64,000 nt of DNA from Mucilaginibacter_A sp050954285 (GTDB taxonomy: Bacteria; Bacteroidota; Bacteroidia; Sphingobacteriales; Sphingobacteriaceae): the NCBI GenBank assembly GCA_050954285.1, contig JBPBPL010000026.1, positions 17,622-81,621 on the forward strand. Reading direction: 5' to 3'. The translations under genes were made by a program, and so were the position numbers. Below, piece after piece: positions 53,805 through 60,762 of this stretch. The notes beneath the pieces were generated by a model. That model saw only the letters and a list, made by a program, of their open reading frames with translations, was not told the origin of the DNA and did no database searches. The number at the start of each line of letters is the position of its first letter. The stretch's first letter is position 1.

Positions 53805-54245
53805 ATGACACTTGTAAAATTTAATCCTGCAAAAAAAACATCTACAATTAACCCATGGTTTACAGATGTGTTTGAATCTGTTTTTAATGATGCCCATTTA
53901 GTTGACCGTTTACCAAGCCGCGTACCAGCCATCAACATTGCCGAAACTGATGGAGATTTTCAGATTGAACTGGCTGCTCCGGGTTTAAAGAAAGAAGATT
54001 TTAAAATCAATGTAGAGAAAAACGTTTTGAGCATCTCTGCAGATAAGAAAAACGAAAATAACGAAGAAGGCAAAAAATTTAGCAAACGCGAGTTTAGCTA
54101 TGCTTCTTTTAACAGGTCTTTTAATTTGCCAGAAACCATCGATAACCAAAAAATCGAGGCAGCTTATACTGATGGCGTTTTGAAACTAACCATTGCCAAA
54201 AAAGAAGAAGCAAAAATACAAGCAAGAGAAATTGCTGTACAATAA
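53805..54245 (+). CDS. Small heat-shock protein, Hsp20/alpha-crystallin family
   Basis: 146 residues. The alpha-crystallin domain spans ~40-135 (PAINIAETDGDFQIELAAPG, KEDFKINVEKNVLSIS, REFSYASFNRSFNLPE, YTDGVLKLTIAKKE). The C-terminal IQAREIAVQ carries the hydrophobic I-x-x-x-I type tail used in oligomer assembly. ATP-independent holdase in the cytoplasm. It has its own promoter and a terminator at 54284-54313, so it is monocistronic. Confidence 0.95.
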   Translation: MTLVKFNPAKKTSTINPWFTDVFESVFNDAHLVDRLPSRVPAINIAETDGDFQIELAAPGLKKEDFKINVEKNVLSISADKKNENNEEGKKFSKREFSYASFNRSFNLPETIDNQKIEAAYTDGVLKLTIAKKEEAKIQAREIAVQ

Positions 54246-54283
54246 TTTAAGATAAGTTTTTAGTTGGTTTAGTTTGATGAGAG

Positions 54284-54313
54284 GGCTTGTACCGAAAAGT
54301 ACAGGCCTTTTTT
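54284..54313 (+). terminator. Rho-independent terminator after hsp20
   Basis: GGCTTGTAC and GTACAGGCC pair (one G-T wobble) around a short CGAAAA-type loop and are followed by T6; about 38 bp after the stop. Confidence 0.85.
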
Positions 54314-54317
54314 ACAT

Positions 54318-54332
54318 AATGCTGTTTTTAGC
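54318..54332 (-). repeat. Dispersed motif copy (AC type)
   Basis: AATGCTGTTTTTAGC immediately after the hsp20 terminator, in the gap before the lipoprotein gene. Confidence 0.55.
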
Positions 54333-54408
54333 CTCTATATTTTAAGTTAAATAATTTAAACTTTAAAAAATTTTGACTGTTTATCCCGAAACATTAACTC
54401 TAAAACCG

Positions 54409-54855
54409 ATGAAAAAAATTAATTTAATGATGCTGGCTTTAGCCGTATCTTTTAGTATCGCAGCGTGCAATTCTAATAAACATGCTGGTAGCAACTCTGA
54501 TTCATCTGCTACTTCTTCTGCAAGTACTACAGATACAAGTGCAGCTGGTTCAAGCAGCAGTGCTACCGGAACAGGTTCTGGAGCAGGCAGCAGCACTACT
54601 GGAACAGGTTCTGCAAGCGGAACAGGAAGCAGTACCGGCGGAACAGGAACAAACACTGGCGGAGGTACTTCAGGAACAGGCTCAACAGGAACAGGAATGG
54701 GTAGTGGTACTACCAACAACGGAACCAACGGCACAGCAACTGGTACTACCGGAACCAATGGTACAGGTACAAGCGGTAACAGTACAGGTACTACTGGTAC
54801 AGGAACAGGTACTGGAACCGGCTCTTCTACTGGAAGTGGCTCTTCTAAGCCATAA
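54409..54855 (+). CDS. Thr/Gly/Ser-repeat lipoprotein
   Basis: 148 residues from MKKINLMMLALAVSF. The lipobox FSIAAC gives a lipidated Cys near residue 20. Everything after is low complexity: Ser/Thr/Ala first, then irregular TGTG, GTGSGT and TTGTNGTGTSG repeats with almost no hydrophobic or charged residues. No domain recognised. It is probably a disordered, surface-tethered linker or glycosylation substrate (inference). Repetitive DNA makes length variation by slippage likely. A start at 54373 would precede the signal peptide and is rejected. An inverted repeat follows the stop. Confidence 0.75.
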   Translation: MKKINLMMLALAVSFSIAACNSNKHAGSNSDSSATSSASTTDTSAAGSSSSATGTGSGAGSSTTGTGSASGTGSSTGGTGTNTGGGTSGTGSTGTGMGSGTTNNGTNGTATGTTGTNGTGTSGNSTGTTGTGTGTGTGSSTGSGSSKP

Positions 54856-54870
54856 TTTACCCCTTTTTCA

Positions 54871-54908
54871 ATACAAGAAAAGATCTAATTATAGGTCTTT
54901 TCTTGTAT
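54871..54908. terminator. Probable bidirectional terminator
   Basis: ATACAAGAAAAGA (54871-54883) and its complement (54896-54908) form a 13-bp stem with a short loop between the convergent lipoprotein and glycosyltransferase genes. The tail is only moderately T-rich. Confidence 0.65.
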
Positions 54909-54930
54909 AAATACTATTTAAACTTAAATT

Positions 54931-55698
54931 TTAAAACAGTAAATCAAAATTATATTTAAGCTGCCGGTAAACGTTCCGCACTAATGTAATCAAAGGATTT
55001 TCGCTATTTGTCCAATTATTACGGCTCATCGTGCTAGGTTCATCCGGTGGATTAATTTGTTTAAACAAACTTTTATAATTATCATAAAATAATGCTTTTC
55101 CTTTATTTTTGATGAAAGAAATGCACATTTTGTATTCGGTACGATCTCCTTTTAAACCTTCGGTATAACGTCCGAATTTCTCAAAAAAAGAACTCCTGCG
55201 CACATGCGGATGGTCGCTGTAATAATAAATTTTCTTGTAATTGAGGTACCAGGGCTTAATCTGCATCCGTGAAAATCCTTTTTGAAAAGCTTTTAAATAT
55301 GGATATTTCAGGTAGGCATAAAAGCGCACCATGTCCAGTTCCGGCTCCTGCTCCAAAAAACTTATGGCATCTAAAAAATGGGTGCTAAAAGAAGTATCTG
55401 GCTCAAAATCTTCCTGAATGTATAAAGTGTAAGGCGTTTGCACCGCATCCTGACCTTGGTTGATATTATGGCCCAATCCTTTGTTTACAGGTGAAGTTAT
55501 CAGCCTGAAATCAAAAGTTTTTTGCAGTTGATGTAAAGTTTGCAAATGCACGGGCAGGCTGCCATCATCCGAAACCACAATAGCTCCAAACGTGCATTGC
55601 TGATCTTGAAATGTACTGAGCAAATGTTGTAGCGATCGACTGCGGTTGTAATGCGTAACCAGTAACGTAACCTGCGGAAAATGATGAGCCATTGCCAT
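54931..55698 (-). CDS. GT2-type glycosyltransferase
   Basis: About 255 residues from MAMAHHFPQVTLL. A start at 55866 lies inside the upstream gene and yields a nonsense N-terminus. GT-A fold: VTLLVTHYNRSRSLQHLL, VVSDDGSLP with the nucleotide-sugar-binding DDG, and YIQEDFEPDTSF with an acidic motif equivalent to DxD. Later RRSSFFEKFGRYTEGLKGDRTEYKM is shared almost word for word with the next gene upstream, so these are tandem paralogues. Substrate unknown; probably builds a surface glycan with the neighbours and the flippase. Confidence 0.85.
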   Translation of the reverse strand: MAMAHHFPQVTLLVTHYNRSRSLQHLLSTFQDQQCTFGAIVVSDDGSLPVHLQTLHQLQKTFDFRLITSPVNKGLGHNINQGQDAVQTPYTLYIQEDFEPDTSFSTHFLDAISFLEQEPELDMVRFYAYLKYPYLKAFQKGFSRMQIKPWYLNYKKIYYYSDHPHVRRSSFFEKFGRYTEGLKGDRTEYKMCISFIKNKGKALFYDNYKSLFKQINPPDEPSTMSRNNWTNSENPLITLVRNVYRQLKYNFDLLF

Positions 55699-55708
55699 AA
55701 ATTTAGTT

Positions 55709-55723
55709 GATAAAAGAAGCATC
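55709..55723 (+). repeat. Motif copy between tandem glycosyltransferase genes
   Basis: GATAAAAGAAGCATC fills most of the 23-bp gap, 10 bp upstream of one start and overlapping the stop codon of the other gene (stop at 55722-55724). Confidence 0.65.
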
Positions 55724-56507
55724 AGGTTTTGGCCAGCAGCAAATCTACATGGCCTTTCAATAATTTGTATTTCAGATAAGCTGCTCTGGCCGTCAGCATT
55801 AAAAAATTTTGGCTTTGCCGCCAGCCGTTGCGCATCATGGTGCTGGGTTCTGCAGAAGAATTGCATTGATCAAAAAGCGTATTGAACTGATTGTAAAACA
55901 ATCCCTTACCTTTATTTTTAATAAAAGAAATTGCCATCTGATATTCAGTCAAATCGCCTTTAATGCCTTCGGGATAACGGCCAAATTTTTCAAAAAACGA
56001 ACTTCGCCTTAAATGCGGATGATCGCTGTAATAATAAAATTTAAGGTGATTAAATGTCCGGCCACTAAAAATCATCTCAGAAAAACCCTTTTGATACGGT
56101 TTTAAACAGGGATAAACGAAGTAAGCATAAAACCGGGCAATATCAAGTTGTGGATCATTTTCCATCAACTGCAAAGCATCCTGAAAATGTGCGGCAAAAC
56201 CTGGTTTCGGTACAAAATCTTCCTGAACATACAAAGTGTAAGGCTTGGTAACCGCGTCCTGACCTTTGTTGAGGTTATTGCCCAAGCCTTTATTTTGCGG
56301 CGTTTGGATCAGCCTAAACCCAAATTCAGCCTGTAACTGTTTTAATTTAACTTGATGTTCGGGCAGGCTGCCATCATCAGAAACTACCACTTCTCCAAAG
56401 GTAAACTCCTGATCTTCAAATGTTTTAAGTAATCTTTCTAAAGATTGACTACGATTATAATGAGTAATTAGCAAGGAAACCTGACTGAAATAATACTGGT
56501 TGCTCAT
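55722..56507 (-). CDS. GT2-type glycosyltransferase, tandem paralogue
   Basis: 261 residues from MSNQYYFSQVSLLI. It has the same architecture as its downstream neighbour: LLITHYNRSQSLERLLKTF, VVSDDGSLPEHQ, LYVQEDFVPKPGF, and RRSSFFEKFGRYPEGIKGDL. The pair arose by duplication. The N-terminal nucleotide-binding half and the SDHPHLRRSSFFEKFGRY acceptor-region segment are the best conserved parts. Cytoplasmic or membrane-associated. It sits 8 bp downstream of the third glycosyltransferase, so the three form a minus-strand operon. Confidence 0.88.
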   Translation of the reverse strand: MSNQYYFSQVSLLITHYNRSQSLERLLKTFEDQEFTFGEVVVSDDGSLPEHQVKLKQLQAEFGFRLIQTPQNKGLGNNLNKGQDAVTKPYTLYVQEDFVPKPGFAAHFQDALQLMENDPQLDIARFYAYFVYPCLKPYQKGFSEMIFSGRTFNHLKFYYYSDHPHLRRSSFFEKFGRYPEGIKGDLTEYQMAISFIKNKGKGLFYNQFNTLFDQCNSSAEPSTMMRNGWRQSQNFLMLTARAAYLKYKLLKGHVDLLLAKT

Positions 56508-56515
56508 AAAAAAAT

Positions 56516-57412
56516 TTATTGCACAGCAGATGATTTGCTCTTGCCGGTTAAATACTCTGTAATGGCTCGGGTATGCAAGTTAAACCTGTTTTTGAAAGCT
56601 TTGAAGACACCTCCATCGTAAAGCAGCCTTCTCGGCGAAGTGAAAACCCTTGCTTTTGAGTTTGTAACCAACTTTAAATTACCTTGTTTTTTCAGGTGCA
56701 AAGCCATACGGCCATCTTCGGCTTCATCCACAAAATAATCGCTTCCGGCAGCATTATCAAATTTACGGCTGCGGGTTACATTGAAGCCATTTGGGTGCCG
56801 GCCTGCCTCGGTTACAAAGCCCATGTTAAAACCTAAAACATTCAGATATTCACGGTTTTTTTTACGGATACGAATTAAAATGCTGGTTAAAGTTTCATAT
56901 AAAAGCAAACTAAACCTGCCTTTTCCTTCTGGCGGAATAAATGAGTATCGACCATAAACACCTACCACAGCAGCATTTTGCTGCATTGGTTTTACCATCA
57001 GATTAATCCAGTTTGGCGGATAAAAAGTATCACAATCAGCACATAAATGATACCGGCCGCTGGCTTTATCCAAACCCATTTGCCGGGCGAAAGGCGTTCC
57101 TTGTTCAGATTGAAAATAATTGCGGATGCCTAATTCATCCAATACTTTCTGCGTTCTGTCTGTAGAGTTATTGTTGATCACTAAAATTTCTACCTTAAAA
57201 GAAGTATGGTTGGCTGCAATAGAAGATATGGCCCTGAAAATGTTATTTTCCTCATTCCAGGCTGGTATAACTACCGATACATCAGGATTTTTGGAAGAAA
57301 AAATAGCTATCCGACTTTTTAAATCCGAGAGTTCAGTATCGGTTAGATCAGTAAATTTTTTTGCTTTAAACAGATGCGGGTTTATCCACAAGGGAAGCTT
57401 GAATAGCTGCAT
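56516..57412 (-). CDS. GT2 family glycosyltransferase
   Basis: 298 residues. The GT-A core has VSVVIPAWNEENNIFRAIS, ILVINNNSTDRT, GTPFARQMGLDKASG and CADCDTFYPPNW, whose CDTFYP-type Asp motif binds the nucleotide sugar. A further SDYFVDEAEDGRMALHL segment looks like the E-D-x-x-M-A-L acceptor-site motif of this family. First gene of the three-gene glycosyltransferase operon and divergent from the flippase gene. Likely makes a surface polysaccharide or glycolipid. Confidence 0.9.
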   Translation of the reverse strand: MQLFKLPLWINPHLFKAKKFTDLTDTELSDLKSRIAIFSSKNPDVSVVIPAWNEENNIFRAISSIAANHTSFKVEILVINNNSTDRTQKVLDELGIRNYFQSEQGTPFARQMGLDKASGRYHLCADCDTFYPPNWINLMVKPMQQNAAVVGVYGRYSFIPPEGKGRFSLLLYETLTSILIRIRKKNREYLNVLGFNMGFVTEAGRHPNGFNVTRSRKFDNAAGSDYFVDEAEDGRMALHLKKQGNLKLVTNSKARVFTSPRRLLYDGGVFKAFKNRFNLHTRAITEYLTGKSKSSAVQ

Positions 57413-57574
57413 TTTAAATTGTTTTCATAGCCATTTCGGTCAAATTGTGCGATGCGTTGAGGCAGCGGAAATGCAACTATAAAAATTGGGTTCCGTTTAA
57501 CCTGCTGTACTGATCCGTATTTATTACGTTGGAAGTCCGCATCAGGTTGCCCCGGTAATTAGTAGAAAATTAAT

Positions 57575-58918
57575 ATGTCTTTTAAAAGTATTCTCCATAA
57601 ACTCAGCAACATTTACTTTTTATCGCTGGCCAGTAATGCAATTATTTCTGTTTTGGGAATGCTTACTTATGCAGTTTTGTCGCGCTCACTTACACTGGAA
57701 GGGCTGGGTTTGTGGGTATTTTTCACTGCTGTACTGGGCTTGCTGGAAACTATTCGGTCTGGGTTTATTGTTACTGCTTTTATCAAGTTTTATTCGGGAA
57801 CCACCCCAGAACGCGGGCAGGAGGTTTGCGGCTCGGTTTGGTATTTATCATTAGTGCTTACACTAATTGTAGTGTTGATTAATATACCTGCCTGGTTTTT
57901 AACTGATTATATAGCTAACAAAGGCTTGGTATTATCGATCAAATGGTTTAGCCTGTACTTCATTTTTACATTGCCGGTTTTTATTGCAAATTGTGTTTTG
58001 CAGGCGCAGCAGTATTTCGGAGCACTGCTTTTTATACGCTTCATTAATCAGGGCTTGTTTATCGTTTTTGTTGTATTGCTTATTTTTTTAAAATATGACA
58101 ACGTCACCACCATCATTTATGCTTATTTATTAACGCAATTAGTTGCCAGCATTATTTGCCTGCTTCGGGGCTGGACTAGTATTCGTACTTTATCTAAAAG
58201 AACAAAAAGCTGTGTGGCAGAAATTTTTCATTTCGGAAAGTATAGTGTCGGTACAACTTTAAGTGCCAATTTATTTCGTAGTTCTGATACATTTATTATC
58301 AATTTTATGCTTGGGCCGGCAGCTTTGGCCATTTATAACCTGGGGCAGAAGCTAATGGAAATGGTGGAAATACCACTGCGGAGTTATGCAGCCATAGGGA
58401 TGCCGGTAATGTCTGTCGCGTTCAACCAAAACAAAAAGAGTGAGGTTATATATTTAATGAAAAAATACACCGGCACGCTTACACTGATGTTGATTCCTTG
58501 TGCTATTGGGGCTTATTTTTTGGCTGATTATGCCATTTTGATTATCGGTGGAAAACAATATGCGGGCACTGAAGCAGCTAATGTTTTCAGGATTTTTATC
58601 ACGTTTGCGTTGCTGTATCCTGCAGATCGCTTTTTGGGTTTAACGCTGGACGTGATCCACCAGCCGCAGGTTAATTTTGTAAAGGTTTTGGTAATGCTAG
58701 CCGTAAATATCATTACGGATTTTATGGGTATTTACATTTTCAAAAATGTTTACGGCGTGGCTATTGCTACGTTTTTCCCGGTGCTTACTGGTGCAGTAGT
58801 TGGTTATTGGTACCTCAAAAAATACCTGAATTTTAGTTTTAAAGATATTTATGTTTTGGGTTATCAGGAAACGCAACTTTACATAAAAGATACTTTAAAG
58901 CGCTGGAATTTTGGATAG
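57575..58918 (+). CDS. Wzx-like oligosaccharide flippase (MOP superfamily)
   Basis: 447 residues with about 12 predicted membrane helices, beginning LASNAIISVLGMLTYAVLSR and including RSSDTFIINFMLGPAALAIY, the typical MATE/MOP segment in which helix 7 follows a short loop. The polysaccharide-biosynthesis (Polysacc_synt) pattern LEGLGLWVFFTAVLGLLETI lies near the N-terminus. It would translocate lipid-linked saccharides across the inner membrane. The three divergently encoded glycosyltransferases support a glycan pathway. No polymerase (wzy) is visible nearby. Confidence 0.88.
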   Translation: MSFKSILHKLSNIYFLSLASNAIISVLGMLTYAVLSRSLTLEGLGLWVFFTAVLGLLETIRSGFIVTAFIKFYSGTTPERGQEVCGSVWYLSLVLTLIVVLINIPAWFLTDYIANKGLVLSIKWFSLYFIFTLPVFIANCVLQAQQYFGALLFIRFINQGLFIVFVVLLIFLKYDNVTTIIYAYLLTQLVASIICLLRGWTSIRTLSKRTKSCVAEIFHFGKYSVGTTLSANLFRSSDTFIINFMLGPAALAIYNLGQKLMEMVEIPLRSYAAIGMPVMSVAFNQNKKSEVIYLMKKYTGTLTLMLIPCAIGAYFLADYAILIIGGKQYAGTEAANVFRIFITFALLYPADRFLGLTLDVIHQPQVNFVKVLVMLAVNIITDFMGIYIFKNVYGVAIATFFPVLTGAVVGYWYLKKYLNFSFKDIYVLGYQETQLYIKDTLKRWNFG

Positions 58919-58946
58919 CTAAATATGAATATCAGCAATTGATGTT

Positions 58947-59037
58947 AATGCTGTTTTTATCGGTATAAATTTAACTTCCTTAAACTGATTTGCTGATAGC
59001 GATTTCTACCCGAAAAAGCAGCGGTAAAAGAAGCATT
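58947..59037. repeat. Inverted pair of mixed motif types between convergent genes
   Basis: AATGCTGTTTTTATC (58947-58961, AC type) faces GGTAAAAGAAGCATT (59023-59037, GA type). Flanks pair; the central two bases do not. They bracket the gap between the flippase and the anti-sigma-like gene. Confidence 0.65.
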
Positions 59038-59048
59038 AGTATGGCAAC

Positions 59049-59642
59049 TCAATTGCGAAACTGGTTTTTTAACCGTTCCAGACGTTCAATAATTTCGCTG
59101 ATTTTTTCCTGTTCGGTTTTGATAATTCGTTTTCGCCAGTAAAACATCACGAGTAATATCCAACCAATAAAAATTACATAAATAGCTATTTTATAAAGTA
59201 GCGTGAAAGATTCAAGTATCTCTATCATAAATAAACTCAAACCCAGCGTTAATAAAAAGGTGTAAACATAAAGCATTACACCGTTTACACGGGTGCGGCT
59301 GGTTTGATAAATTTTAAGATTTTCTAAATAAACATTCACCTCAGTTGTTGGGTCATGGGCTGCAATGAGCTTGTAATCCCGGTACATCATCAGGCCGTAA
59401 ACTAAAATTGTGCTCATCACAATTAAAATTCCGGTATAAGTGAGCCAGGAATTGAACAAGAAAAACAAAAATAAAATAATCATCATGGTAAAAGTTGCGG
59501 CCATCAGCACAATACTCCACAACAGTTTTTGGTTCAGTGCCGATGTGCCTTTTTTTACCTGTTTCAACAAAGTATCTACGGGTACTTGCTCTGCTTTGGG
59601 TTGTGCCATCCACAGCGAGCTTAATTCCTCAAAGTTTTTCAT
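59049..59642 (-). CDS. Four-helix membrane protein paired with an ECF sigma factor (putative anti-sigma)
   Basis: 197 residues with four clear membrane helices (for example LLWSIVLMAATFTMMIILFLFFLF, YTGILIVMSTILVYGLMMY) flanked by a ~45-residue cytoplasmic N-terminus and a charged C-terminal helix (KISEIIERLERLKNQFRN). It overlaps the sigma gene by 14 bp, so the two are translationally coupled, the usual arrangement for a membrane anti-sigma. It lacks the His-Cys-Cys zinc anti-sigma motif, so the interaction mode would differ; the anti-sigma role is inferred from context only. Confidence 0.7.
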   Translation of the reverse strand: MKNFEELSSLWMAQPKAEQVPVDTLLKQVKKGTSALNQKLLWSIVLMAATFTMMIILFLFFLFNSWLTYTGILIVMSTILVYGLMMYRDYKLIAAHDPTTEVNVYLENLKIYQTSRTRVNGVMLYVYTFLLTLGLSLFMIEILESFTLLYKIAIYVIFIGWILLVMFYWRKRIIKTEQEKISEIIERLERLKNQFRN

Positions 59643-60126
59643 AATGGTTGTACAACTCAGTTAGTTTTTGTTTAATGCGATGGATTTTCACGCGCAAATT
59701 TCCTTCAGAAATACCCGAAACTTCCGCAATTTCGGGGTAAGGCAATTCATCCAAAACCATCGTAATTAATAGTCTTTCAGACTCTTCCAGTTTGGAAATA
59801 CATTTGTAAAGCAAATCAACTTCTTCTTTTTTGCCCGAAACTTCTTCTTTTTCGTTCTCTTCAATAAACGGCGTCAGCTCGTCTTTAGCCTGCCTTTTTT
59901 CAGATTTTAAATAAGTTAAACAAGTGTTTACAGCGATGCGATAGATCCAGGTAGAAATCATGGCCTGGTTGCGGAACTTGTCCAGGTTTTGCCATACTTT
60001 CAAAAAAGTTTCCTGCAGTAAATCATTTGCTGCCGCTTCATCTGCTGTATAAGTAAAACACAAACGATAGATGCGCTTGGAGTTCGCTTCGTAAATTTCC
60101 TTAAAAGCACTATCTTTTGTTTTCAC
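59629..60126 (-). CDS. ECF-type RNA polymerase sigma-70 factor
   Basis: 165 residues. Sigma region 2 is seen in RIYRLCFTYTADEAAANDLLQETFLKVWQNLD and ISTWIYRIAVNTCLTYLK; region 4 is seen in LPYPEIAEVSGISEGNLRVKIHRIKQKL, with the helix-turn-helix before the C-terminus. No regions 1 or 3, as usual for ECF factors. It would redirect RNA polymerase to a small regulon, probably controlled by the membrane protein encoded downstream. An exact-consensus AC-type motif copy (60152-60166) lies 25 bp upstream of its start. Confidence 0.93.
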   Translation of the reverse strand: MKTKDSAFKEIYEANSKRIYRLCFTYTADEAAANDLLQETFLKVWQNLDKFRNQAMISTWIYRIAVNTCLTYLKSEKRQAKDELTPFIEENEKEEVSGKKEEVDLLYKCISKLEESERLLITMVLDELPYPEIAEVSGISEGNLRVKIHRIKQKLTELYNHYEKL

Positions 60127-60151
60127 TGGTAAAGCAGCTTGTTTTTAATAA

Positions 60152-60166
60152 GATAAAAACAGTATC
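60152..60166 (+). repeat. Dispersed motif, exact AC-type copy
   Basis: GATAAAAACAGTATC in the 46-bp gap between the DUF6155-like gene and the ECF sigma gene. Confidence 0.7.
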
Positions 60167-60172
60167 AGTTTG

Positions 60173-60697
60173 TTACAGCGTAAGCGATTTCTTTTCAAAC
60201 CAATGGATTTCATTTTCGGCTTTGGTCAGCATTTCGTTGTATAAATTGCCGTAATCGTGTTGAAAATCTTCGTGCATTTTTTGGATGGCAACTTTTGTTT
60301 TCTCCGCAAAACGATACAGCATATTGTGCAGTGGTTTGTAGGAATTGTGGTGATAAACGTTTTCGATGTAACTGTGACAAAAGTGAAGCAACAATTCTAC
60401 CTTCACCGTATCCAAACCAGAATACCGGATTTGGTTGTTCATCTGTGTGGAAATTTTACGCAAAGTTTTTACGGCGTGATAGCTTTTGCCCGGAAGCTGC
60501 TTGAACTGCCCGTTCATTTCTTCCTTATATTCCTGCACAAAAGCATCAGGATCATCGGCTTTAAACAATAAATACGTCAGTAATTCTTTATTTTCTTTTT
60601 TAAAACGAGCCATTCGCAGGCAAAGTGCAGCAATTTCGGCATTGCTTAAATGCTGCAGCTCTTTTTTTAAATCTGATGTTGGGTAGGCGAGGCTCAT
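60173..60697 (-). CDS. DUF6155-like hypothetical protein
   Basis: About 174 residues starting at MSLAYPTSDL; the ATG at 60706 lies inside a -7 promoter element, so 60697 is preferred. All-alpha, cytoplasmic, with LKKELQHLSNAEIAALCLRMARFKKENKELLTYLLFKADDP, a pattern I associate with the uncharacterised DUF6155 family (moderate confidence). Codirectional with the ECF sigma gene 46 bp downstream, but a motif copy separates them. Its promoter element ends 6 nt before the ATG, implying a leaderless mRNA. Confidence 0.75.
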   Translation of the reverse strand: MSLAYPTSDLKKELQHLSNAEIAALCLRMARFKKENKELLTYLLFKADDPDAFVQEYKEEMNGQFKQLPGKSYHAVKTLRKISTQMNNQIRYSGLDTVKVELLLHFCHSYIENVYHHNSYKPLHNMLYRFAEKTKVAIQKMHEDFQHDYGNLYNEMLTKAENEIHWFEKKSLTL

Positions 60698-60703
60698 GAT
60701 GCG

Positions 60704-60711
60704 CAAATATA
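60704..60711 (-). promoter_or_regulatory. Candidate -7 element giving a leaderless transcript
   Basis: TATATTTG on the minus strand matches TAnnTTTG and ends 6 nt before the ATG at 60697, the same spacing as at 28611-28625. Confidence 0.5.
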
Positions 60712-60762
60712 TTTCAGCAAAATCGTAATTTGTTGTAGTTTTAGATTTTTACACAATTTTGA

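Noticed and set aside
54381..54910. Alternative frames rich in Val-Pro or Val-Leu-Gln across the lipoprotein gene
   Set aside because: Artefacts of the GGAACAGG-type repeat read in other frames; the real frame has a lipobox.
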